The position numbers and the translations under genes were made by a program. The notes beneath the pieces are model-generated. The model saw nothing but the letters and a program-made list of their open reading frames with translations. It was not told where the DNA came from and did not search any database. From Chloroflexota bacterium (GTDB lineage Bacteria > Chloroflexota > Anaerolineae > Promineifilales > Promineifilaceae), in assembly GCA_013112725.1 (NCBI GenBank), contig JABFFZ010000047.1, positions 1-43,593 on the forward strand: a stretch of DNA of 43,593 nucleotides, read 5' to 3'. Positions 1 to 8,511 of this stretch are shown here, piece after piece (position 1 is the first letter of the stretch; each line of letters begins with the position of its first letter).

Positions 1-70
1 GAGATTAGAGATTAGAGATTAGAGATTAGAGATTGGAGATTGGGGGAATCGCCAATCTCTAATCTCTAAA
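1..70. repeat. Snapback repeat of GAGATTA words
   Basis: Tandem copies of GAGATTA/GAGATTGG are followed by AATCTCTAATCTCT, so the region can fold into a hairpin. The second arm supplies the stop codon and last residues (RFRD) of the neighbouring membrane protein. The same words recur at about 9112, 20906, 23735 and 29922. Confidence 0.85.
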
Positions 71-1729
71 TCGCGGCCGCATGATGCAATAAACAAAACC
101 ATTCATCTGCACCAGTTCTTGCGTTTCGTATCGCTGCCCAATCATATCCAAAACGGGCGGCGGATAAAACTGCGCTCTTAGTACCACTGTGTCAAACGCT
201 TGCTCATCCAGCATCGCCAGCATCTCCGTCAGGTCAACCTGGTTATTGTTATACAGGTTGAGCAGTTGCGTAGGATTGGTGATCACATCCCGGCCGATGT
301 AAAAGTTGAAACCGGCATCTTCGCCAAAAGCGGCCGTATTCCCCTGGGCGATGGCAGCGGCAATGGCTTTACCCGCCGCTGTATCAGCCGCGTTGGGTGG
401 CCGCCCCAGCAAAGATACACCGGCAGCATCTACATAGGGAATAGACTCCGGCGGGCGCGGCGCGGAGCAGGAGGTCTGCGGCGCAATCCATACCTCCGTT
501 GGTTTGCCCAGGGCGCGGGCTACCCCTGCCAGCGCGGGCGTATGCGTGGGCATATGAAACAGGCGCTCCGCCTGCCACAAGAATAGCACGGGCACAATCA
601 ACAGCGCCGCCGGATACAACCATCGCCGCCATGGCCCATTGACCATTGACCATTGACCAACCTGTCCTGAGCTTGTCGAAGGATTGACCAGTTGCAGACG
701 ATTCAAGACACGGCCGTAAGCCAACCCCGTCAAGATGCAACTGGCGGCAATGGCGGCGGCAAAATAGGATTCACCCGCGCCCCATTTCCCGGCCGTCACA
801 CTGTTCACCGCCGCCACCACAAACCAGATGGAGTACGCCGAGAGCCGTTCAAAATAAAGCTGGTAGATGGCATAACACACGGCCGTGACCACCAACAACG
901 TGTGCAAGTTAAACCACTGCCGGTACAACCCTTGCGCCTGCCCCGGCACAAACGGGTTGATATTGGCCGTGACCGTATTCAAAAACCAGTAGCCGTCCGT
1001 GGCCCAGTTAATCCACAAAAAGATCAGGCCGGTAACGGCCGCAAAAGGAATCGCCCACAGCACGGCCCGTTTGGGATTACGAATAAAAAGGAAGATGAAC
1101 ACAGCGATGACGGTGGCATAGGCCAGTTGTTTGGTATAACCGGCCGCCAGCAGCAGCAGCATGACAATGAGCAGCCGTTTGGGATAGGCACGGCCGTCCT
1201 TCTCCTCTCTGTCAATGGTGATGGTCAGCCAAACGACCGCCAGCGTCTCGAACATCACCATGAACATGTGCTGCCGGAACAGCGGCCCCACATGGTACAC
1301 ATAGTTAGAGGCCAGAAAAGCCAACCCCACCAGCGCCGCCAGCCACCAGCGCCGGATGTGCCGCTGCACGCCGTAGGAGATGGCTACGGCCGTGATCAGC
1401 GTCCCCACAAACGAAACCAGCCGCCCCGTCCAATACTGCGGCCCAAAAAGCCACACCAGCGGCACAATGACGACGTGAAACAACGGCGGGTAATTGGAGG
1501 AGTAAAATGGGTATTGGTCATTGTCACGGTACGGCCATTCGCCCTGGCTAAACAACACCGTGTCCATTAACTCAAACCCCTCCCCCTGGTCATAATCAAA
1601 CGGAAAACGGAACAACTCCACAGCATAAATGGTGTACACCAGCAGATAGCCAACAAACGCCGCCAACGCCAGCCCAATCAACACACGGGCTGCTATCAGG
1701 GTTGCTTTTTCTAATTTGTCATTTGTCAT
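59..1729 (-). CDS. GT39-like polytopic membrane protein
   Basis: A 556-residue integral membrane protein with about ten hydrophobic segments. After a first TM helix (about residues 13-37) comes an acidic loop with DYDQGEG, then SSNYPPLFH, the layout of family 39 / ArnT-PMT-like lipid-linked sugar transferases whose first periplasmic loop holds the catalytic acidic residue. The family call is from these motifs; the substrate is unknown. Around residues 346-363 the chain contains sequence translated from two dispersed repeats (see 637-692), so a repeat has been tolerated in frame. Start and stop codons both lie in intergenic-type repeats: the ATG sits in the TGTCATT words and no ribosome site is visible, so the true start may be a few codons downstream. 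Confidence 0.7.
   Translation of the reverse strand: MTNDKLEKATLIAARVLIGLALAAFVGYLLVYTIYAVELFRFPFDYDQGEGFELMDTVLFSQGEWPYRDNDQYPFYSSNYPPLFHVVIVPLVWLFGPQYWTGRLVSFVGTLITAVAISYGVQRHIRRWWLAALVGLAFLASNYVYHVGPLFRQHMFMVMFETLAVVWLTITIDREEKDGRAYPKRLLIVMLLLLAAGYTKQLAYATVIAVFIFLFIRNPKRAVLWAIPFAAVTGLIFLWINWATDGYWFLNTVTANINPFVPGQAQGLYRQWFNLHTLLVVTAVCYAIYQLYFERLSAYSIWFVVAAVNSVTAGKWGAGESYFAAAIAASCILTGLAYGRVLNRLQLVNPSTSSGQVGQWSMVNGPWRRWLYPAALLIVPVLFLWQAERLFHMPTHTPALAGVARALGKPTEVWIAPQTSCSAPRPPESIPYVDAAGVSLLGRPPNAADTAAGKAIAAAIAQGNTAAFGEDAGFNFYIGRDVITNPTQLLNLYNNNQVDLTEMLAMLDEQAFDTVVLRAQFYPPPVLDMIGQRYETQELVQMNGFVYCIMRPRFRD
637..692. repeat. Dispersed repeats inserted inside a coding sequence
   Basis: Three copies of CATTGAC are followed by a stretch containing TGTCCTGAGCTTGTCGAAGG. 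On the minus strand the second part is translated as PSTSSGQ inside the GT39-like protein. The CATTGAC words also occur near 17790-17828. A related unit (TGAGCAAAGCCGAAG type) lies at about 9651 and a third at about 4612, again inside genes. Confidence 0.75.
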
Positions 1730-1748
1730 TTGTCACTGGTCATTTGTA
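1712..1748. repeat. TGTCATT word repeat at a gene start
   Basis: Imperfect tandem TTTGTCATT words lie between the GT39-like gene and the next small gene. They encode the first residues (MTNDK) of the membrane protein on the minus strand. Confidence 0.7.
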
Positions 1749-1751
1749 TGT

Positions 1752-1946
1752 TCATGCGGGACGGTTTCCTAAAGGTAAGAGCGTCAACCCCACCAGCACC
1801 GCCAGCCCGGCGGCCACCATGGCCTGCTTTTGCGCCGGGCCAATGCCCTGGTGCTGCCCGGCGCGCACAATATCCAGCGCAAACAGACCCAACACGGCCG
1901 TAACCCCCAGAGCAATAAACAGAAATCCCAATTGTCGTTTGGTCAT
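1752..1946 (-). CDS. Small two-helix membrane protein
   Basis: A 64-residue protein with two hydrophobic helices (about residues 6-26 and 43-60) joined by a polar loop rich in Gln and His. A good ribosome site (GAGGGG) lies about 6 bases before the ATG, supporting the start. It lies directly upstream of the GT39-like gene on the same strand. I do not recognise the family and assign no function. Confidence 0.6.
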   Translation of the reverse strand: MTKRQLGFLFIALGVTAVLGLFALDIVRAGQHQGIGPAQKQAMVAAGLAVLVGLTLLPLGNRPA

Positions 1947-1951
1947 ATCAT

Positions 1952-1996
1952 CCCCTCATTTCCCCGGGAACCCAGAGTTTCCGGAGGAATGAGGGG
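1952..1996. repeat. Inverted repeat over a ribosome-binding site
   Basis: Arms 1952-1970 and 1978-1996 match at about 16 of 19 positions. The left arm contains the ribosome site of the small membrane protein at 1752-1946, so folding of that mRNA could hide it. A regulatory role is inference only. Confidence 0.5.
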
Positions 1997-2015
1997 GAAG
2001 TTTATTGAAACAAAC

Positions 2016-2043
2016 TGGACATTGCAACCGAACTTGCTATAAT
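2016..2043 (+). promoter_or_regulatory. Sigma-70-type promoter of greA
   Basis: A -35 TGGACA (5 of 6 to consensus) at 2016-2021, a 16-base spacer and a perfect TATAAT at 2038-2043 preceded by the extended -10 TG at 2035-2036. It points into greA with a leader of roughly 70 bases. Confidence 0.75.
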
Positions 2044-2073
2044 CTCGCCCCTAACTTCAAACTCAAAGGATGT

Positions 2074-2095
2074 ATACCGCTGGCAGCAGCGGTAT
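2074..2095 (+). promoter_or_regulatory. Hairpin in the greA leader
   Basis: A perfect 9-bp stem (ATACCGCTG / CAGCGGTAT) with a GCAG loop sits between promoter and start codon. No U-tract follows, so it looks more like a stabilising or regulatory leader hairpin than a terminator. Confidence 0.5.
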
Positions 2096-2116
2096 TTCCC
2101 TTAATAAAGCTGGAAA

Positions 2117-2599
2117 ATGACAACTTTGAAACCTCATCTACTCACCCAAGAAGGCGTAGAAAAACTAACCAAAGAACTGGACTTCTTAAAGACTGTTAAA
2201 CGCGAAGAAGTAGCCGACCGTTTGCAGGCGGCATTTGAAGATGGTCAGGACGACGACTTTGTGGAAAATGCCGGGCTGGAAGCGGCGCGCAATGAACAGG
2301 CGTTTGTGGAAGGGCGCATCCAGGAATTGGAAGAAATTCTCAAAAATTACCAACTAATTAAAGACAACGGCAAAAATGACGTGGTGCGCATTGGTAGTTG
2401 GGTCACTATCTCCGAAGAAGGGATTGACGACGAAGAAAAGTACCATCTGGTCGGCGCGGCCGAAGCTAACCCGGAAGAGGGGCGCATCTCCAACGAAAGC
2501 CCGCTGGGCAAGGCGCTGTTGGGCGCCAAGCGGGGCGATACCGTGCGCGTGAATGCACCTAACGGCATGATCGAATTTCGGGTCGTTAAGATTGAGTAG
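2117..2599 (+). CDS. greA: Transcription elongation factor GreA
   Basis: A 160-residue protein of normal GreA length. The N-terminal coiled coil (about residues 10-78) carries the tip region with acidic residues (EDGQDDDFVENAGLEAARNE); GreA uses such acids to stimulate RNA cleavage by backtracked RNA polymerase in the secondary channel. The C-terminal FKBP-like domain ends with GDTVRVNAPNGMIEFRVVKIE-like sequence. It has its own promoter upstream and an intrinsic terminator downstream, so it is probably transcribed mainly alone, with lysS just beyond the terminator. Confidence 0.95.
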   Translation: MTTLKPHLLTQEGVEKLTKELDFLKTVKREEVADRLQAAFEDGQDDDFVENAGLEAARNEQAFVEGRIQELEEILKNYQLIKDNGKNDVVRIGSWVTISEEGIDDEEKYHLVGAAEANPEEGRISNESPLGKALLGAKRGDTVRVNAPNGMIEFRVVKIE

Positions 2600-2633
2600 G
2601 CAGGCCACACGGCCGTCATCCCAAACAGTTATC

Positions 2634-2661
2634 AGCCCGTGAATCACACGGGCTTTTTTTT
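2634..2661 (+). terminator. Intrinsic terminator after greA
   Basis: Perfect 8-bp stem AGCCCGTG/CACGGGCT with a 5-base loop, followed by eight T. The ribosome site of lysS (AAGGTGAAG) begins right after the T-tract. Confidence 0.9.
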
Positions 2662-2674
2662 GAAAAGGTGAAGT

Positions 2675-3332
2675 ATGAGTTGGCAACCAACACACCTGGA
2701 AGAGCAGCGCCTCTCCAAACTGGAACGTCTCCAGGAAGCAGGGATTGAGCCATACCCGCTGCGGGTAGAACGCAGCCACACCACCACCGACGCCAAAACC
2801 GCTTTTGCAGCCGATGAAGCGGCCGAAATAGCCGTCACCATCTGTGGTCGCATCGTCAGTTTCCGGGACATGGGCAAGACGGTATTTGCCCACATTGAGG
2901 ATGGCTACGGCCGTTTACAACTCTTCGTCCGCCAGGAAGAGATTGGTGAACAATCCCACCAAATTTTTCGCCGCCTGCTCGATTTAGGCGACTTTGTCCA
3001 GGCCAGCGGCCTCATGTTCCGCACCAAAGCCGGGGAAGTGAGCCTGCGCGTCAGCCAGTGGAAGATGCTCAGCAAAGCGATCAGCCCGCTGCCGGTGGTA
3101 AAAGAAGAAGAGGTAGATGGCGAAATAGTACGCCACAGCGAATTCTCCAACGTAGAAGAACGATACCGCCAACGATACGCCGACCTGGCGACCAACCCGG
3201 CGGTACGCCACGTCTTTCGCACCCGCGCCAAAATCATTACCGCCCTGCGCCGGTTCATGGATGACAACGACTTCCTGGAAGTAGAAACGCCGATTTTGCA
3301 GCCATTGTACGGAGGGGCGGCGGCACGGCCGT
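2675..3332 (+). pseudogene. lysS: Lysyl-tRNA synthetase, truncated after motif 1
   Basis: The first 219 or so residues match class II LysRS: the OB-fold anticodon-binding domain (about 50-150, with GRIVSFRDMGKTVFAHIEDG) and the start of the catalytic domain through motif 1 (FLEVETPILQPLYGGAAARP). A full enzyme needs about 490 residues; motifs 2 and 3 are absent. At 3325-3332, on an ACGGCCGT octamer, homology ends and the DNA becomes the inverted 3' part of a PAS-domain gene. The frame continues about 65 codons into meaningless sequence. Since LysRS is essential, either another copy exists elsewhere or the junction is an assembly artefact; the sequence alone cannot decide. Confidence 0.85.
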
Positions 3333-3642
3333 CTAGCCGGATAAACTTCTCTTCCACCATAGCCACATCTTGCCGCATGGTATATAGCTGCCGGATGCGC
3401 TCTTTGACGCCTGCCAGATCATCTGGATGGATAAAACTCCAAATGGAACGACCCAGAAAGTCATCGGCCGTTTGTCCACCCATTAGCCGCACGGCTTCCG
3501 GGTTGATATATACAATTTTTTCATCAGCATGAACAGCAATACCTAACGGAGACGCCTCTACCAGGTTGCGGTAACGGGTTTCACTTTCAGCCAGTGCCGC
3601 TTCTAGCTCCTGTTTGGGTTGTCTGTAGTCTGGTTCACTCAT
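3325..3642 (-). pseudogene. PAS-domain sensor protein, N-terminal fragment
   Basis: Reading from 3642, about 106 residues form a classic PAS/S-box domain: a short Gln/Glu-rich helix, then ETRYRNLVEASPLGIAV, VYINPEAVRLMGG, FIHPDD and EKFIRLDGR. PAS domains sense redox, light or ligands and normally precede kinase, GGDEF or further PAS modules. Here sequence identity stops at GRA, exactly where the truncated lysS begins on the other strand; beyond that the open frame is only the antisense of lysS. What the output domain was cannot be told. Confidence 0.75.
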
Positions 3643-3953
3643 AACATCTTGCCCCCAGTGAAGATGGATAACCGTCCAAGTGGAAGGTGTTTACCGGTTA
3701 GTATAGCCCATCTAAACGCAATTTTCAGCAGAGTCAAACATGGGCAATTACCCGCCACGAAGGATGAAAAGGTATTTGGTTGGACCCCCTTTGGCGTCAC
3801 TTTTTGCACGGAATTGTTTCCTGGCGTACCGTGCCGTCCTGAGAATATTTGCAGGCGTGCGGAAGGGTGGTTTTGTCGGGCAGCGGATGGATGATAGCAG
3901 ATAAACGGATGGGGCACGGCCGTTACCCTGCGATGTCCTTATCGCCCACCCCT
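3643..3953. other. Gene-free stretch
   Basis: No convincing gene. It holds the upstream region of the PAS gene and one ACGGCCGT near 3926. Short open frames exist on both strands but show no recognisable domain, ribosome site or consistent codon use. Confidence 0.5.
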
Positions 3954-5072
3954 TCATCTGCTCACCCCATTATGGGAGGGGTACGGCCGTGTGGCTGCGG
4001 GAAGGGGTAATTGGGTAATTGGGTAATTGGGTATTGGCGTCTCAATTACCCAATTACCTGCCAATTGCAGGTAATAGTTGTACTTTTGTGGCAGCGTTTC
4101 GGCCCAATCCGATGGGCGGGGGGCCAGGCGGTTGTTGGGCAGACCATGTGTTAATTCGTACATGCTTTGGGTAAAAATGACGACCCAGAAGGTGAGTAGG
4201 AGCGGGTAATAGGCCCAGATGCGGGTGACAGCCGTGTCATCCTCCCACCGTTCCACCACCTGCTGCACCACCCATTCCCAGATTGCCATTGGCACATCCA
4301 TGTAAGCGGCATGGGCCATCAGGTCGGCAATTTCCAGCGCCGGATTGCCCCACCCGCTGTTTTCCCAATCCACAGACAGCCAGCCAGACGGCCGTCGCAC
4401 AAAATTGCGCAGGTTAGGGTCACAGTGCAGCAGCGCCAATGAGGGGGCCGGCCAATCGCGGAACTCCCGTTTTTCCAGGCCAGCCAGCAAAGCGGCGACC
4501 GGCTCGATGGTGGCATCAGGTGGCAAGGCGGCAGCGCGTTGCTGCAAAAAGGCCAGCAGTTCATGGGGGTGGGTGGCGCGCAGGGTGGCAGGGGGGAGGG
4601 GCACGGCCACTTCGGCTATGCTCAGTGCAGGTGTGTCTGACGGCCGTACCGTATGCACCGCCAGCACATGATCCAGCAGCATCTCCCACTCGGCCGGTGA
4701 TTAGGGTGTTGTGGGGATTACGGGGCCATCGAACCAGGATTGGATAACGGCCTGACGGCCGTGATACCGCCCTTCTACCAGCACAAAAGGCACAGGGGCC
4801 AGTTCCCGTCCCGCTTCTTGCAGCGCCCACAAGGCATGGGATTCCCGGCTGGCCCGGCGACGTTCATCCAGCCGCGTAAATTTGACAGCGACAGTGTCGC
4901 CCTCATCCTCACGGTGGGCATGGTAAAGCAGATTGTTTTGGCCGCCAAAGACGCGCTCAATAAACCATTCCCACCAGCAGTGCGGCTGGTCTGGCTGCGT
5001 CTGGTGCAGGTAATCGAGTATCGGAGGGAAATAAAGCTGTTGGGCAGGTGTGCAGAATTTACTGAATTGCAT
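3954..5072 (-). pseudogene. APH/choline-kinase-like phosphotransferase with one in-frame stop
   Basis: Reading from 5072, an N-terminal lobe (VAVKFTRLDERRRASRESHAL, with a Lys at the usual ATP site) leads to WFDGPVIPTTP and then a TAA codon at 4703-4701; the same frame continues SPAEWEMLLDHVLAVH and includes the catalytic-loop motif LLHCDPNLRNF and the metal site VDWENSGWGNP. The two halves are in the same frame and complementary, so this was one gene of about 372 codons. Family members phosphorylate small alcohols or amines; the substrate is unknown. The last 20 or so residues are translated from an intergenic-type repeat (AATTGGGT words). A nonsense mutation is the simplest reading; readthrough or a sequencing error are alternatives. 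Confidence 0.8.
4006..4076. repeat. Snapback repeat of AATTGGGT words
   Basis: Three TAATTGGG words are followed after a short loop by AATTACCCAATTACC. It overlaps the 3' end of the kinase-like pseudogene. The same words are used at 18119-18170 and 34868-34922. Confidence 0.8.
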
Positions 5073-5084
5073 GTCCGTCCTCTG

Positions 5085-5165
5085 TGAACCGTAATCCGTA
5101 AACCGACTACCGATTTACAGATTACGGATTATGGATTACCGATTACGGATTACGGATGACGGATT
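5085..5165. repeat. Snapback repeat of ATTACGG/CCGTAAT words
   Basis: CCGTAATCCGTAAACC is followed by many GATTACGGATTA words, giving overlapping hairpins between the kinase-like pseudogene and the DUF488 gene. The same vocabulary appears near 15885, 19337, 24218, 33134, 34060 and 35630. Confidence 0.8.
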
Positions 5166-5519
5166 CTACTCTTCCCCTTCCAGGTAGCGTTTCAGGGCTA
5201 CGGCCGTGTTGTAGCGGGCGTCTTTGGCGATGAAGAGCAGGGTGATACGGTCGGCGGTGGCTTGTTGGAAGAGGCGGGTCACGGCCGTGTTGTTGTCATC
5301 CAGTTCGTTATAATAACTTTCCACGAATTCGTCCCACTTCTCCCGATTATCGCGGAACCACTTTTGCAGGCGCGGGCTGGGGGCAATCTCGCCCAACCAC
5401 AGGTCAACCCGTGCCGATTCCGGCGTCAGACCTGGCGGCAGTTGCCGGTCTACCAGCACCCGAAAGCCATCATCCGAGGATGATTCAAGGTAAATGGATT
5501 TGATGTGTAGGGTGATCAT
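5166..5519 (-). CDS. DUF488 (YeaO-like) family protein
   Basis: A 117-residue protein of the usual DUF488/YeaO length. Recognisable stretches are GFRVLVDRQLPPGL, VDLWLGEIAPSPRLQKWF, REKWDEF and LLFIAKDARYNTAVALKRYL. The common VDRxWPRG motif is altered to VDRQLPPG, so a key tryptophan and arginine are missing. The family has no firmly established function. It lies 8 bases downstream of the PIN toxin on the same strand and may be co-transcribed with it. Confidence 0.75.
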   Translation of the reverse strand: MITLHIKSIYLESSSDDGFRVLVDRQLPPGLTPESARVDLWLGEIAPSPRLQKWFRDNREKWDEFVESYYNELDDNNTAVTRLFQQATADRITLLFIAKDARYNTAVALKRYLEGEE

Positions 5520-5527
5520 GATTTGGT

Positions 5528-5926
5528 TTACATCCAGATTTGGGGGACGGTATAAGTCAGCATTAGCTGATCCCGCGTTACCAGAATCAGGTTATTGTGC
5601 TTTGCCTGGGCGAGCAATAAGCGGTCAAAGGGGTCTTTATGGTGAGGCGGTAGCAAGGTTGAGTCAATCATTTCTGTGGCGGAGGGGTTAATCAGTTGGA
5701 TATTCGTTTGGCTCAAGAGTTCATTTTTCCAGGCATGGATGTCCGGGATGGCTAATCTGCCTTTCTGAACTAATAAAGCGATTTCCCAAAAGGTAATTGA
5801 AGAGACGTGTAAAGCACCTTGTTGCGCCTGGTGATCAAAAAATTTAATGAACTCCGCTGATACTGAGGTTTTGTTCGCCCAGAAAATGAGTGCGTGTGTG
5901 TCGAACAAATACGCACCTTGGGTCAC
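5528..5926 (-). CDS. PIN-domain toxin, VapC-type RNase
   Basis: A 132-residue PIN-domain protein: acidic site residues appear in FDTHALIFW, TFWEIALLVQKGRL, HKDPFDRLLLAQA and LVTRDQ. The set and HxDPFDR motif match the VapC subgroup partnered by Phd-like antitoxins; these toxins cut RNA using a divalent metal at the acidic cluster. Its start overlaps the end of the antitoxin gene by four bases (ATGA arrangement), as expected for translational coupling. All catalytic acids seem intact. Confidence 0.85.
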   Translation of the reverse strand: MTQGAYLFDTHALIFWANKTSVSAEFIKFFDHQAQQGALHVSSITFWEIALLVQKGRLAIPDIHAWKNELLSQTNIQLINPSATEMIDSTLLPPHHKDPFDRLLLAQAKHNNLILVTRDQLMLTYTVPQIWM

Positions 5927-6150
5927 ACGTACTCCTCCCAGATATCATCAAGTGGCTTTATAAATTCTTCAGGTGAAACCAAAAGTTCCGGTGTGATCTT
6001 CATATTTTCCCGCCAATCACTCTGAACAACCGGGATCAGACGGGCTACCTCCTGATTGTTACGCTGGATCACAATGATCTCACCGCCAGCCACTCTGTCT
6101 AAATAGTCAAACAGATGTTTTCTAAAATTTGTCGCCGAGACTTTGGTCAT
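5923..6150 (-). CDS. Phd/YefM-type antitoxin
   Basis: About 75 residues from the chosen ATG at 6150 (a longer form from 6174 adds eight residues unlike the family). MTKVSATNFRKHLFDYLDRVAGGE and VIQRNNQEVARLIPV are the Phd/YefM DNA-binding fold; the acidic C-terminus (EEFIKPLDDIWEEYV) would wrap the toxin. The longer start overlaps the candidate operator, another reason to prefer 6150. It should neutralise the adjacent PIN toxin and repress its own operon. Confidence 0.85.
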   Translation of the reverse strand: MTKVSATNFRKHLFDYLDRVAGGEIIVIQRNNQEVARLIPVVQSDWRENMKITPELLVSPEEFIKPLDDIWEEYV

Positions 6151-6166
6151 AGCTGTTTCGCCCCAT

Positions 6167-6194
6167 ATGTACATATTTACGCATGAATGTACAC
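6167..6194. promoter_or_regulatory. Candidate antitoxin operator: two ATGTACAY sites
   Basis: A palindrome ATGTACAT at 6167-6174 and ATGTACAC at 6187-6194 are spaced 20 bases start to start, about two helical turns, just upstream of the antitoxin gene. Phd-type repressors often bind paired palindromes in this position; binding here is inferred. Confidence 0.5.
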
Positions 6195-6235
6195 ATCTTA
6201 CCTATCAACAAACGTCTTGTCAATATCGTTAAATG

Positions 6236-6352
6236 CAGCGATTGAAACCGCTGCTACCATTGCTAAACCGACCTTTCAAAAGGTTGGGGGCAGGCACTTC
6301 GTCGGTTGACTGCCAGACCGCGAGACGGTCTTCACCTTGTGCGAGCGCAAAT

Positions 6353-6356
<4 letters not shown>
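6236..6356 (-). repeat. Diverged 120-150 bp dispersed repeat, copy 1
   Basis: On the minus strand this region aligns with 33745-33900: both share an AAATT(C/T)GCG segment, a GAAGACCGnCTnCGCGGTCTGG hairpin-like core, a second GAAGG(C/T)CG-type hairpin and a GCTGCGTTTTCAA-like end. This copy reaches the stop codon of the YyaL-like gene. It looks like an old mobile or REP-like element; no coding capacity. Confidence 0.6.
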
Positions 6357-8395
<2,039 letters not shown>

Positions 8396-8401
8396 TTGAT
8401 T

Positions 8402-8475
8402 CTCCAGTGAGCAGTGAACAGTGAGCGGTGAGCAACCCGGACTGCTTACTGCTCACTGCTTACCGCTTACTCATT
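8402..8475. repeat. Snapback repeat of GCAGTGA/TCACTGC words
   Basis: CAGTGAGCAGTGAACAGTGAGC is answered by TTACTGCTCACTGCTTACC. It lies between divergent genes. The same words occur inside nosL (42041-42091), where they encode its signal peptide. Confidence 0.8.
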
Positions 8476-8511
8476 TGTCAGGTTGCCAGACGTGTGGGGA
8501 TAATAACCCAA

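Noticed and set aside
692..1570. Long open frame on the plus strand (about 290 codons)
   Set aside because: It is antisense to a recognised membrane-protein gene, has low-complexity composition and no domain.
3748..3957. Small minus-strand open frame
   Set aside because: No ribosome site, no domain and it lies in repeat-like sequence.
8428..8511. Upstream start for the second GT39-like gene
   Set aside because: The extra 28 codons are only snapback-repeat sequence and do not resemble a protein N-terminus.
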